Assembly: GCF_036013935.1 (NCBI RefSeq)
Contig: NZ_CP107902.1
Span: forward strand, 6,233,001-6,297,000
Source of the DNA: Streptomyces sp. NBC_00461
GTDB lineage: Bacteria; Actinomycetota; Actinomycetes; Streptomycetales; Streptomycetaceae
Length of the DNA: 64,000 nt
Direction of reading: 5' to 3'
The translations under genes were made by a program, and so were the position numbers. Shown here in pieces: positions 53,642 through 62,143 of the stretch. The notes beneath the pieces were generated by a model. The model worked only from the letters and a program-made list of their open reading frames with translations, did not search any database and had not been told where the DNA came from. Positions within the stretch are counted from its first letter, which is position 1. Each line of letters begins with the position of its first letter.

Positions 53642-55296
53642 CCTCCACCCTTCCCGCGGTGACCACTCCGAAGGTCCCCGCGCAGCGCCAGCCTGCGCCT
53701 GAGTCCGGTTCGGCCGGTCGAACGGCCCCGCCCCGGCGTCTCCGCTCCTCCCGCCCCGACCTCCTCCTGTGCGGTGCGCTCCTGGTCGCGATCCTCGTCG
53801 TGCAGGGCTGGAACATCGCCGACTACCCGACGCTCAGCGACGACGAGGGCACCTACCTCGCGCAGGCCTGGGCGGTCCAGCAGGGCAAGGGCCTCGCCCA
53901 CTACACGTACTGGTACGACCACCCGCCGCTCGGCTGGATCCAGATAGCCGTGCTCACCTGGATACCGTCCTGGCTCAGCCCCGGCTCGATGACCGTCGGC
54001 AGCATGCGGATCGCGATGCTCGCCGTCTCCGCGATCAGCGCGGTCCTCGTCTACGTCCTCGCGCGCCGACTGTCGCTGCCGCGCTGGGCCGCCGGGCTCG
54101 CCATGGCGCTGTTCGGCCTCTCGCCGCTCTCGGTCGTCCTGCAGCGCGAGATCTTCCTCGACAACATCGCGGTGATGTGGACGCTCCTCGCGTTCACCTT
54201 CGCCGCCTCCCCGAGCCGTCACCTCTGGCACCACTTCGGCGCGGGCCTAGCGGCCGCCACCGCCGTGCTCACCAAGGAGACGATGCTCGTCGTCCTGCCG
54301 GCGCTGTTCGTCACCATGTGGCGGCACAGCCACCGCGACACCCGGAAGTTCGCGGTGACCGGCGCCGTCACCGCCTGCGTGCTGATCGGCTTCAGCTATC
54401 CGCTCTTCGCCCTGCTGAAGGGTGAGCTGATGCCGGGCGGCGGGCACGTCTCCCTCTGGGACGGCGTCAAGTACCAGATGACCAGGCCGGGTTCGGGCTT
54501 CATCCTCGATCAGGGCTCCGGCTCGCACGGCGTCCTGCACTCGTGGCTGTACTACGACCGCGTCCTGCCGCTCGGCGGCCTGGTCGGCGCGCTGCTCCTT
54601 GTGGCCACCTGGCGCTGGTCGGTCACCGCCCGCGCCCTCGCCGGACCGGCCCTCACGGTCGCGATCCTCACCGCACTGGCCATGCGTCCGAACGGCTACC
54701 TGCCCGCGATGTACGTCATCCAGGCGCTGCCGTTCCTCGCCCTGGTGCTCGCCGGCGGCACCGCCTCCGTCGCCCGCGCGGTGCTGCGCAGGCGGCGGCG
54801 GACCGACGAGCGGCGATGGAGGACGGGCGGCCGGTACGCCCTCGTGGCCGTCCTCGCCCTCGCGGCCGGCGCCTACGTCGTCCCGAAGTGGTACGAGGGT
54901 GACCGCACCGCCGTCACCGTGGACGCCAACGCTCCCTACCGGGCCGCCTCCACCTGGCTGACCACGAAGGTCGAGAACCCGAAGGGCACCCGCGTCCTGG
55001 TCGACGACGCGCTCTGGCTCGACCTGGTGCACGGCGGATACCGGCCAGGACTCGGCGTCATCTGGTTCTACAAGGCCGACCTCGACCCCGCGGTGACCAA
55101 GACGATGCCGCACGGCTGGAAGGACCTCGACTACGTCGTCGCCTCCCCGACGGTGCGCCGCGACGCCGTGGATCTGCCCAACGTCAAGGCGGCCATTGAG
55201 CATTCGGCCCCGGTCGCCACGTTCGGTACGGGTGCGGACCGGATCGAGATCCGGCAGATCCAGACCACCGGCACGGCTGATGGAGGCACCCGATGA
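53638..55296 (+). CDS. GT39-like membrane glycosyltransferase (ArnT/PMT fold)
   Basis: A 552-residue polytopic protein with about 11 membrane helices. The first outside loop holds the acidic pair typical of GT-C enzymes (YPTLSDDEGTYLAQAW), followed by the YDHPPLGW motif. It ends in an extracellular domain of roughly 130 residues. The family transfers a sugar from a polyprenyl-phosphate donor to an outside acceptor (protein or glycan). The downstream DPM1-like gene can make such a donor, which supports this role. GTG 53638 overlaps the previous stop (GTGA) and its own stop overlaps the next ATG, so it is translationally coupled on both sides. Confidence 0.88.
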   Translation: MTSTLPAVTTPKVPAQRQPAPESGSAGRTAPPRRLRSSRPDLLLCGALLVAILVVQGWNIADYPTLSDDEGTYLAQAWAVQQGKGLAHYTYWYDHPPLGWIQIAVLTWIPSWLSPGSMTVGSMRIAMLAVSAISAVLVYVLARRLSLPRWAAGLAMALFGLSPLSVVLQREIFLDNIAVMWTLLAFTFAASPSRHLWHHFGAGLAAATAVLTKETMLVVLPALFVTMWRHSHRDTRKFAVTGAVTACVLIGFSYPLFALLKGELMPGGGHVSLWDGVKYQMTRPGSGFILDQGSGSHGVLHSWLYYDRVLPLGGLVGALLLVATWRWSVTARALAGPALTVAILTALAMRPNGYLPAMYVIQALPFLALVLAGGTASVARAVLRRRRRTDERRWRTGGRYALVAVLALAAGAYVVPKWYEGDRTAVTVDANAPYRAASTWLTTKVENPKGTRVLVDDALWLDLVHGGYRPGLGVIWFYKADLDPAVTKTMPHGWKDLDYVVASPTVRRDAVDLPNVKAAIEHSAPVATFGTGADRIEIRQIQTTGTADGGTR

Positions 55297-56486
55297 CCCA
55301 CGAGTACACCGCCCGCGGAGAACTCAACGACCCCGCCGTACGCGGCGCCGAGGTCGCCGAGCCGGGTGCCGTCACCATCGTCGTACCGACGTACAACGAG
55401 TCCGCGAACATCCGTGAACTCCTGCACCAGATCACCGAGTCGGTGCCCGCCCGGCTGCCGTGTGAGGTCGTCTTCGTCGACGACTCCACCGACGACACCC
55501 CCGAGGTCATCCGGGAGGCCGCCAGGGACTGCCCGTTCCCGGTGACCGTGCTGCACCGTGCGGAGCCCGTCGGCGGGCTGGGCGGTGCGGTCGTCGAGGG
55601 CTTGAAGGCGGCCGGGTCGGACTGGATCGTCGTCATGGACGGTGACTGCCAGCATCCGCCGTCCCTGGTACCGGAGTTGGTGGCCACCGGGGAGCGCGCG
55701 AACGCCGGACTCGTGGTCGCCTCCCGCTACATCAAGGGCGGCAGCCGGGCCGGGCTCGCCGGCAACTACCGGGTGGCCGTCTCGCGCGGGGCGACCTGGC
55801 TGACCAAGTCCCTGTTCCCGCGCAAGCTGCACGGCATCAGCGACCCGATGAGCGGCTTCTTCGCGATCCGCCGCAGCGACATCACCGCCGAGGCCCTCAA
55901 GCCCCTCGGCTACAAGATCCTTCTGGAGCTGGCGGTCCGCAGCCGTCCGCGCCAGGTCACCGAGGTGCCGTTCGTCTTCCAGGACCGGTTCGCGGGGGAG
56001 TCCAAGTCGAGTGCGCAGGAAGGCTTCCGCTTCCTGCGCCATCTGGTCGGCCTGCGCACCGCCTCGCCACTGGCCCGCATGGTGGGCTTCGGCCTGATCG
56101 GCGCGAGCGGATTCCTGCCGAACCTGGTCGGCCTGTGGGCGCTGATGGCCGTGGGGCTGCACTACGTCCCCGCCGAGATCCTCGCCAACCAGCTGGGCGT
56201 CGCCTGGAACTTCGTACTCATCGAGCACCTGTTGTTCCGCGACCGCCGGCAGCACCGTCGCTGGTGGGACCGCGTCGGCCGGTTCGCGCTGCTCGCCAAC
56301 GCCGATCTGGTGCTGCGCATCCCGCTGATAGCGCTGTTCGTGCACCGGTTCGGGATGGGCGCCCTGTCCGCCACCGCGCTCGCGCTGGTGACGACGTTCG
56401 TCCTGCGCTTCGTGGGGACCGAAGCGCTGGTCTATCTGCCGCGCAGGGGGCGCGACAGTCGTAGCGCAGCAAGGAGAGCCGCGTGA
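55293..56486 (+). CDS. Polyprenyl-phosphate sugar synthase (DPM1-like GT2) with GtrA domain
   Basis: A 397-residue protein. Residues about 25-260 form a DPM1/ArnC-like GT2 domain: VTIVVPTYNESANIREL, VVFVDDSTDDT, the metal-binding MDGDCQHPP and PMSGFFAIRR. Residues about 262-390 carry four hydrophobic helices of a GtrA-like flippase domain (LIGASGFLPNLVGLWALM and following). The fusion can both make and flip a polyprenyl-phosphate sugar for the upstream GT39-type enzyme. ATG 55293 and its stop both overlap the neighbours by 4 bp. Confidence 0.92.
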   Translation: MTHEYTARGELNDPAVRGAEVAEPGAVTIVVPTYNESANIRELLHQITESVPARLPCEVVFVDDSTDDTPEVIREAARDCPFPVTVLHRAEPVGGLGGAVVEGLKAAGSDWIVVMDGDCQHPPSLVPELVATGERANAGLVVASRYIKGGSRAGLAGNYRVAVSRGATWLTKSLFPRKLHGISDPMSGFFAIRRSDITAEALKPLGYKILLELAVRSRPRQVTEVPFVFQDRFAGESKSSAQEGFRFLRHLVGLRTASPLARMVGFGLIGASGFLPNLVGLWALMAVGLHYVPAEILANQLGVAWNFVLIEHLLFRDRRQHRRWWDRVGRFALLANADLVLRIPLIALFVHRFGMGALSATALALVTTFVLRFVGTEALVYLPRRGRDSRSAARRAA

Positions 56487-58900
56487 ACAAACGCAGTTGG
56501 GTCAGGCACCGAAGAAGGACCGCACTGGTCGGGGTGGGGACCCTGACCGCCGGCCTGCTCCTGACCTCACCCCAGTCCGCCGAAGCCGCCAACCTCGTCA
56601 AGAACGCGGGCTTCGAGACGGCCGGCACCGACGGGATGCCGTCCTGCTGGGAGAAGTCCGGCTGGGGCGACAACGACTTCACCTTCGAGACGACGGACGA
56701 CGCCCACAGCGGCTCCAAGGCGATGAAGGTGTCGCTCACCCGCCGCGTCGAGGGCGACCGCAAGGCGCTGATCACCGAGTCCGCGCAGTGCGCGCCGGTG
56801 GTCACGCCGGGCAAGCAGTACGACCTCGGGCTCTGGTACAAGACGACCACGCCGGACGCGAACCTCACCCTGTTCCGGCACGACGCCACGGCCGGCTGGC
56901 AGTACTGGACCGACCTCAAAACCCTGGAGATGCAGGGGAGTTGGACGCAGGCCACGGTCCGCACCCCCGAGGTTCCGGCCGGTACCGACCGCATCACCTG
57001 GGGTGTCTCGGTCTACGGCACCGGCTCGGCGACCACCGACGACTACACGATGGATCAGGTCCCGGACGTCACACCGCCCGCCACCTGTACGGGCACCGCC
57101 GACCAGTGCGCGAACGGCCGCTGGGACGTGCTGCCCACGCAGAACCCGGTCCGCTCGATGCACTCCGTCGTCCTCAACAACGGCAAGGTGCTGCTGATCG
57201 CCGGGTCCGGCAACAGCGAGGAGAACTTCAACGCGGGCACCTTCACCTCGGCCGTCTACAACCCGGCCGACGGCACCTACAAGGTGATCCCGACCCCGAA
57301 GGACATGTTCTGCTCCGGCCACATCCAGCTGCAGGACGGCCGGGTGCTGGTGCTCAGCGGCAACAAGGCGTTCCCCGTCGCGGGCGGGCACGGCTACGAG
57401 GGCTACAAGGACTCGTACATCTTCGATCCGAAGACCGAGACGTACAGCAAGACCAACGACCTCAACGACGGCCACTGGTACCCGTCGGCGACCGAACTCG
57501 GCAACGGCGACGTCGTCTCCTTCGGCGGTCTGCGCGAGGACTCGACCGGCTCGGTGACCGCCGAGTACTGGTCAGGCGCCCAGCAGAAGTGGCTGGCGTT
57601 GTGGCAGGTCAACCAGACCTGGTCGTACTGGGGTCTGTACCCGTCGATGATCCTGATGCAGGACGGCCGCCTCTTCTACTCGGGCAGCCATGTCTTCGGC
57701 AACAACATCCCGGGCACGGGCAGCGCGATCTACGACTACGGCGCGAATACGGTCACGCAGGTCCCGGGCCTGCAGAAGAAGGACGAGCGCGACCAGTCCG
57801 CGAGCGTGCTGCTGCCGCCGGCGCAGGACCAGAAGGTCCTCACCATCGGCGGCGGCAACATCGACTCCAATCCGGAGGGCAACCGTCTGACGGACGTGAT
57901 CGACCTCAAGCAGGCCGACCCGTCCTATGTCGCCGGGCCCCCGGTCCCGCAGGGCACGGTCGACCTCGGAAACGGCAAGGTGCCCGAGACCGGCAACCAG
58001 GGCAAGATGTACGTCTCCGCCGTACTGCTGCCCGACGGCAAGGTCCTGGAGACGGGCGGCGGACTGCACAACCGGGCCAACCCCGTCTTCGAGGCGTCGA
58101 TCTACGACCCGGCCGGCAACACCTTCGACCCGGTGGCCGCCGACCCCGAGGCCCGCGGCTACCACTCGTCCGCGTTCCTGCTCCCCGACGGCCGTGTGAT
58201 GGCCACCGGTGACAACCCGGGCAACGGCACCTGGAACCACAACGTGTCGATCTACACGCCGCCCTACCTGCTCAAGGGCACGCGTCCGACGATCACTTCG
58301 GTGATCGACACCGAGTGGAACTACGGCGACACGCAGCGGATCACGGTCGATCGGCCCATCGCCAAGGCCGAGTTGATCCGCCCGGCCGCGGTGACGCACT
58401 CGTCCGACCCGAACCAGCGGTTCGTGGACCTGCCGCTGTCCGTCGACGGCAACAACGTCGACCTGAACGTGACGAGCAACCCCAACCTGGCCCCGCCCGG
58501 CTGGTACATGCTCTTCGGGGTCGATGCCAACGGCGTGCCCTCGGTGGCGAAGTGGGTGCATCTGCAGGGTCCGCAGGCCCTGAGTGCCGACACCGCCGAC
58601 GCGCATGTCCACTCCTTCGCGGACTCCCTGTCCGGCAAGGTGACCGGGCCCGGCAAGAAGCGGACCTCGCAGAAGGTCTCCGTCACCGTCTCCGGCTGCG
58701 ACCGGCACTACGGCTCGGTCAACGTGTGCGTGCCGACCGCCTTCCCGAAGGGCGTGAAGAAGACGACGGCCGCGCGCTGCGACTGGCTGAAGAAGAACGA
58801 CTACGGCCGTCTGAAGGTCAACGGCGGGGACGACCCGCTGGGGCTCGACCCGAGCGGGGACGGGACCGCCTGCGGTAAGAAGGATCTGACGAAGCGCTGA
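56483..58900 (+). CDS. Secreted galactose-oxidase-like copper radical oxidase with C-terminal excalibur-like motif
   Basis: An 805-residue exported protein. The signal peptide ends near residue 34 (SPQSAEAA). A CBM-like beta-sandwich (about 35-185) is followed by a kelch propeller and a DUF1929 early-set domain to about residue 700. The full copper-radical active site can be read: Cys277 (DMFCSGH) to crosslink with Tyr333 (GHWYPSA), Tyr560-His561 (ARGYHSS) and His639 (VTHSSD). It should oxidise a primary alcohol, such as C6-OH of a sugar, to an aldehyde with release of H2O2. The C-terminus DPSGDGTACG resembles an excalibur calcium motif. GTG 56483 overlaps the previous stop. It resembles GlxA of Streptomyces but belongs to a different operon type. 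Confidence 0.92.
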   Translation: MNKRSWVRHRRRTALVGVGTLTAGLLLTSPQSAEAANLVKNAGFETAGTDGMPSCWEKSGWGDNDFTFETTDDAHSGSKAMKVSLTRRVEGDRKALITESAQCAPVVTPGKQYDLGLWYKTTTPDANLTLFRHDATAGWQYWTDLKTLEMQGSWTQATVRTPEVPAGTDRITWGVSVYGTGSATTDDYTMDQVPDVTPPATCTGTADQCANGRWDVLPTQNPVRSMHSVVLNNGKVLLIAGSGNSEENFNAGTFTSAVYNPADGTYKVIPTPKDMFCSGHIQLQDGRVLVLSGNKAFPVAGGHGYEGYKDSYIFDPKTETYSKTNDLNDGHWYPSATELGNGDVVSFGGLREDSTGSVTAEYWSGAQQKWLALWQVNQTWSYWGLYPSMILMQDGRLFYSGSHVFGNNIPGTGSAIYDYGANTVTQVPGLQKKDERDQSASVLLPPAQDQKVLTIGGGNIDSNPEGNRLTDVIDLKQADPSYVAGPPVPQGTVDLGNGKVPETGNQGKMYVSAVLLPDGKVLETGGGLHNRANPVFEASIYDPAGNTFDPVAADPEARGYHSSAFLLPDGRVMATGDNPGNGTWNHNVSIYTPPYLLKGTRPTITSVIDTEWNYGDTQRITVDRPIAKAELIRPAAVTHSSDPNQRFVDLPLSVDGNNVDLNVTSNPNLAPPGWYMLFGVDANGVPSVAKWVHLQGPQALSADTADAHVHSFADSLSGKVTGPGKKRTSQKVSVTVSGCDRHYGSVNVCVPTAFPKGVKKTTAARCDWLKKNDYGRLKVNGGDDPLGLDPSGDGTACGKKDLTKR

Positions 58901-58901
58901 G

Positions 58902-58960
58902 CGCGCCCCGAAGGGGCGCGGGGAACTGCGCGACCAGCCACGGCGGGCCCGCAGTTCCCC
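58902..58960 (+). terminator. Double hairpin, including a dispersed streptomycete repeat, after the oxidase gene
   Basis: Hairpin 1: CGCGCCCC (58902-58909) with GGGGCGCG (58913-58920), loop GAA. Hairpin 2: GGGGAACTGCG (58920-58930) with CGCAGTTCCCC (58950-58960). The GGGGCGCGGGGAACTGCGCG part is a dispersed repeat related to 6493-6515. It lies between the oxidase and the convergent Mut7-C gene and can end both transcripts. Confidence 0.8.
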
Positions 58961-58973
58961 ACGGCGCTCCCCG

Positions 58974-59705
58974 TCAACGCTCCTCCCGGCGAAGCGCGAG
59001 CGCGCGCTCCACGATGGCCACCAGCTGCTCGTGGTGCGCGCCCTTCCAGTACGCGCGCCCGCAGTCCTGGCACTGCGCGAAGACGTCGTACGACCGGTGC
59101 GTACCGCCCGCCAGCTGGTCCGCCACCTCATCCTTGGTGGCCTCTTTGAGCAGTCCGTTGCAGGCGGTGCACCGCGTCCACGGCTTCAGTTCGGGCCGGA
59201 ACCGGTCCAGGACGTCCCGGAGCTGGTCCTCGGGGCGGGTGCTGTACACGTAGGCGCCGGCCCACAGTTCACGGCGGCGCAGCAGGCCCCGGTCGCGGCT
59301 GAGCATGACCCGCTGCTCGGCGGCCGAGCGTGCGGACAGGGCCGGGTCGCCGATGTCCGTCGACTCGTACGCCGTGTCCACGCCGAGGAGACGCAGACGG
59401 CGGGCGAGGGTGCCGAGGTGGACGTCGAGGAGGAAGCGCAGGGGAGCGCCGGGGACCCGCTGCGGGCGGTCGACGCAGCGGACCTCCACGCGGTCGCCCG
59501 CGGCGGCGACGTACGACATCGGCACCTCGCGGCCGTTCACCCACAGTGTGCCGACCTCGGTCAGCGGGACGCCCGTCGACTCGACGACATGACCGAGGGA
59601 GGAGACGCCGTCGGTGACGAGCGCGGTGGCGGCGCTACGGCGCTCGTGCGGGACGAACACGGCCAGGTCGGGGGCGAACTCGACGTGGATCTCGGGACCG
59701 TTCAC
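58974..59705 (-). CDS. Mut7-C RNase domain protein with N-terminal ubiquitin-like domain
   Basis: A 243-residue protein with GTG start at 59705. Residues about 1-85 form a ubiquitin-like beta-grasp domain (HVEFAPDLAVFVPHERR, TLWVNGREV). Residues about 88-240 form the Mut7-C PIN-like RNase domain (RFLLDVHLGTLARRLRLLGVDTAY, MLSRDRGLLRR). A zinc ribbon is formed by CTACNG and CQDCGRAY. The combination is known in bacteria as a predicted toxin-free RNA-processing nuclease; a cellular target is not established. It is convergent with the oxidase gene and ends 13 bp after the shared hairpin region. Confidence 0.87.
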   Translation of the reverse strand: MNGPEIHVEFAPDLAVFVPHERRSAATALVTDGVSSLGHVVESTGVPLTEVGTLWVNGREVPMSYVAAAGDRVEVRCVDRPQRVPGAPLRFLLDVHLGTLARRLRLLGVDTAYESTDIGDPALSARSAAEQRVMLSRDRGLLRRRELWAGAYVYSTRPEDQLRDVLDRFRPELKPWTRCTACNGLLKEATKDEVADQLAGGTHRSYDVFAQCQDCGRAYWKGAHHEQLVAIVERALALRREER

Positions 59706-59738
59706 CCGGTCAGGATGTCACGGGTGAGGACGCCGGGC

Positions 59739-60383
59739 TCAGTGGTTTCCGGTGGGCAGGCCGCGGTCCAGGACGTCCAGGGCGCGGTCCACGAGGTCGC
59801 TCAGCTCGCCCTCGAAGTCGGTCTCGGCCCAGTACATGTAGACCTCCATGAGGCCGCCGATGAAGGACATCGCGTAGACGCGGACCTCGATGCTGTCCGG
59901 GTCCAGGCCGTGGCGCTCGCCGATGGCCTGGCGGAGCATGCGGCCGGTCGACGACATGCTCTCGACCATCCGGGAGCGGACGGCGGGGATCTGGGCCGCG
60001 AGGTGCGCCCGCACGCGGGTCACCTCGGGGTTCTCCCGGTCGTTCGCGCCCATGGCCAGGTGCATCACGTGCCGCACCGAGTCCATCCACGGCTCGCCGG
60101 CCGGCCGGGCGCGCAACTCGTCGGCCATCAGCGGGTCGTACTCGTCCGTGAGGACGATGTCCTCCTTGGTCGGGAAGTAACGGAAGACGGTCGACGGCGA
60201 CACCTCGGCGCGGTCGGCGATCTGCTCGATGGTCGTGGCGTCGTACCCCTGCTCCTTGACCAGCCCGTATGTCGCGGCGCGGATCGCCTCGCGGGTCTTG
60301 ATCTTCTTGCGTTCCCGCAGGCCCGGCTGAGGGCGGTCGGCGGGGGAGGAGAAGGAGGATCGTGCGGCCGTCATGGGGTTCAT
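59739..60383 (-). CDS. TetR-family regulator of the adjacent MFS gene
   Basis: A 214-residue regulator. The helix-turn-helix is about residues 28-72 (RERKKIKTREAIRAATYGLV, then TTIEQIADRAEVSPSTVFRYFP). The C-terminal helical domain would bind the effector. ATG 60383 lies 2 bp after the MFS stop codon, so the two are co-transcribed, with the promoter upstream of the MFS gene. The palindrome TGAGAGT-A-ACTCTCA at 62037-62051 is a good candidate for its operator (inference). ATG 60374 is an alternative start. Its persistence beside a damaged efflux gene suggests recent damage or other targets. Confidence 0.88.
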   Translation of the reverse strand: MNPMTAARSSFSSPADRPQPGLRERKKIKTREAIRAATYGLVKEQGYDATTIEQIADRAEVSPSTVFRYFPTKEDIVLTDEYDPLMADELRARPAGEPWMDSVRHVMHLAMGANDRENPEVTRVRAHLAAQIPAVRSRMVESMSSTGRMLRQAIGERHGLDPDSIEVRVYAMSFIGGLMEVYMYWAETDFEGELSDLVDRALDVLDRGLPTGNH

Positions 60384-61362
60384 TGTCAGGCATCCTCCGC
60401 GGCGGCGACCATGTCGGGTTCGGGGCGTGCCACCGGTGGCGCGGAGGTCGTCCTCGGCAGGAAGGCCGCCGCCAGCAGCGCCGCCACGAGAGCCGCGACG
60501 CCGCACACCAGCAGGACGACGCTCATGCCGTGGACGTACGCGCTGTCCGCGGAGGCCGCCAGGCGGGCCGCGTTGCCGGGGCCCGCATGTTCGGCGACGA
60601 GGTGCGCCGCGACCACGGAGTCCCCCGCGGTGTCGGCGGCCCGGGCCGGCAGCCCGGTGACGTCGAGCCGGTCCCGGAAGATGCCCGCCAGCAGGCTGCC
60701 GAGCAGGGCGATGCCGATCGCCGCGCCGACCTGGCGCAGCGTCATCAGCAGGCCCGAGCCGCTGCCGGCGCGGTCGCGGGGCAGGGCGCCGAGGGCACCG
60801 TCCATCGCGGGCACGACGGAGAAACCGAAGCCGAATCCGGTGATCGAGAGCCACAGCGCGGTGAAGCCGTAGCCGGAGTCGACCGTCGTACGGCTGCCGA
60901 GCAGGGCGGCGAAGGCCAGTACGACCAGGCCGGCGCTGACCACGGCACGCGGCCCGAACCTGGCGACGACCGGCTGCGCGCCCCGCGCGGCGACCATCAG
61001 GCCGCCCATCATCGGCAGCAGCCGCAGACCGGTGCCGAGGGCGTCATGGCCGAGGACGGCCTGGAGGTACTGGGGCAGCACGAAGAGCAGGCCGGACAGG
61101 ACGAACAAGACCAGGGTCGCGGCGAGCGTGTTGAACAGGAAGCCGCGCTGGGCGAGCAGCGTCATGTCGAGCATCGGCCGCTCCACCTGCCGCTCGCGCA
61201 GCACCAGTGCGGTGATCAGGACCACGGACGCGGCGAACATGGCGAGGACCAGCGGGTCGCCCCAGCCGCGGCCGGGCCCCTCGATGATCGCGTAGATGAG
61301 GGCGCCGAGCCCGGTCGCGGTGAGCGCGGTGGACAGGACGTCGACCTTGGGGGAGGCGGGGG

Positions 61363-61403
61363 TGGGGGTCCCCCCGCTCGAGCGCGTTCGAGAGTGGGGG
61401 AGG
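61363..61403 (-). repeat. Short GC-rich repeat, copy inside the MFS coding region (in frame)
   Basis: On the minus strand it reads CCTCCCCCA, a variable centre with CTCGA/TCGAG palindromic arms, then GGGGGGACCCCCA. It shares both flanks with the copy at 61832-61867 but in opposite orientation. It encodes part of the peptide SRTRSSGGTPTP in the cytoplasmic loop. Confidence 0.75.
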
Positions 61404-61831
61404 GTCTCGGGGAGCAGGAAGACGCAGGCGGCTATGCCGATCGCCGCCATCGGGACGTTGACCAGGAAGACCGAGCCCCACCAGAAGTGGTTCAGCAGCC
61501 AGCCGCCGATGATCGGGCCGAGCGGCATGCCGAGCGCGGAGGCGGCGGAGATGACGCCGACGGCCTTGGTGCGCTCCTCGGAGCCGAACAGTGAGGGCAG
61601 CACGGAGAGGGCGAGCGGGGTGACGAGCGGGGTGACGAGCGCGCCGCCGATGCCCATGAACGCCCGGGCCGCGACGACCCAGTTGACGTCCGGGGCCAGC
61701 GCGCCCACCAGTGAGCCGGTCAGGAAGACCCCGAGCCCGGCGATCAGCATCCGCCGCCGCCCGAACCGGTCGCCGAGCAGTCCGGCCGGGAGCATCAGCG
61801 CCGCGAAGACGACGACGTAAGCGTCCGCCAT

Positions 61832-61867
61832 CCTCCCCCAGAGCTAAACGCCTGGGGGGACCCCCAG
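61832..61867 (+). repeat. Short GC-rich repeat, copy that interrupts the MFS gene
   Basis: CCTCCCCCA, centre GAGCTAAACGCCT, then GGGGGGACCCCCA. The inserted 33 bp (read on the minus strand) keep the frame but carry TAG in the centre. Flank sequences match the copy at 61363-61403. Confidence 0.8.
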
Positions 61868-62036
61868 CTGCTGGCCAGTGGTGGCGCCCAGATCCTGCGT
61901 CATCGTGGGCAGCGCGACATTGAGGATCGTCATGTCGAAGCCGAGCGTCAGCATGCTCGCGACCAGGGCCCCGAGGGCCCACCAGCGCCGGGGGTCCCGG
62001 GGAACCCCATCCATCCGAGTGACAGTAACCATTAAA

Positions 62037-62069
62037 TGAGAGTAACTCTCAAAATATGGCTGCCGTCAA
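62037..62069 (-). promoter_or_regulatory. Promoter and operator of the MFS-tetR operon
   Basis: Minus strand: -35 TTGACG (62069-62064), 17-bp spacer, -10 GTTACT (62046-62041). The -10 lies inside a perfect 15-bp palindrome TGAGAGT-A-ACTCTCA (62037-62051). Transcription would begin near 62034, next to the ATG at 62032, so the message is probably leaderless. The palindrome is a typical TetR-family operator size and place. Confidence 0.75.
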
Positions 62070-62096
62070 TCGCCAGTCGGTATCGGGACCTGAAAA

Positions 62097-62124
62097 ATGG
62101 CCACGGCTGGAGTGCCGTGGCCAT
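62097..62124 (-). terminator. Intrinsic terminator after trhA
   Basis: An 11-bp perfect stem ATGGCCACGGC (62097-62107) with GCCGTGGCCAT (62114-62124) and 6-nt loop. On the minus strand it is followed by TTTTTC, a real U-tract, which is rare in this GC-rich window. It starts 20 bp after the trhA stop. Confidence 0.9.
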
Positions 62125-62143
62125 GGAGAAAGCGGTGGAGCGG

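Larger units (their letters stand above)
60386..62032 (-). pseudogene. MFS drug-efflux transporter (DHA2 family) interrupted by a short repeat with an in-frame TAG
   Basis: The first part, from ATG 62032, encodes WALGALVASMLTLGFDMTILN, helix 1 of a DHA2 transporter, and stops at a TAG at about 61846-61844. The second part, from ATG 61831, begins MADAYVVVFAALMLPAGLLGDRFGRRR (helix 2 and motif A) and runs for 481 codons to the end. Both parts are in the same reading frame. They are separated by 33 bp that match a short streptomycete repeat (61832-61867). In normal family members Gln-Trp joins directly to MADAY. A second copy of the repeat (61363-61403) adds about 13 residues in frame in the central loop. 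The transporter is probably inactive unless the TAG is read through. Co-transcribed with the TetR gene. Confidence 0.85.
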
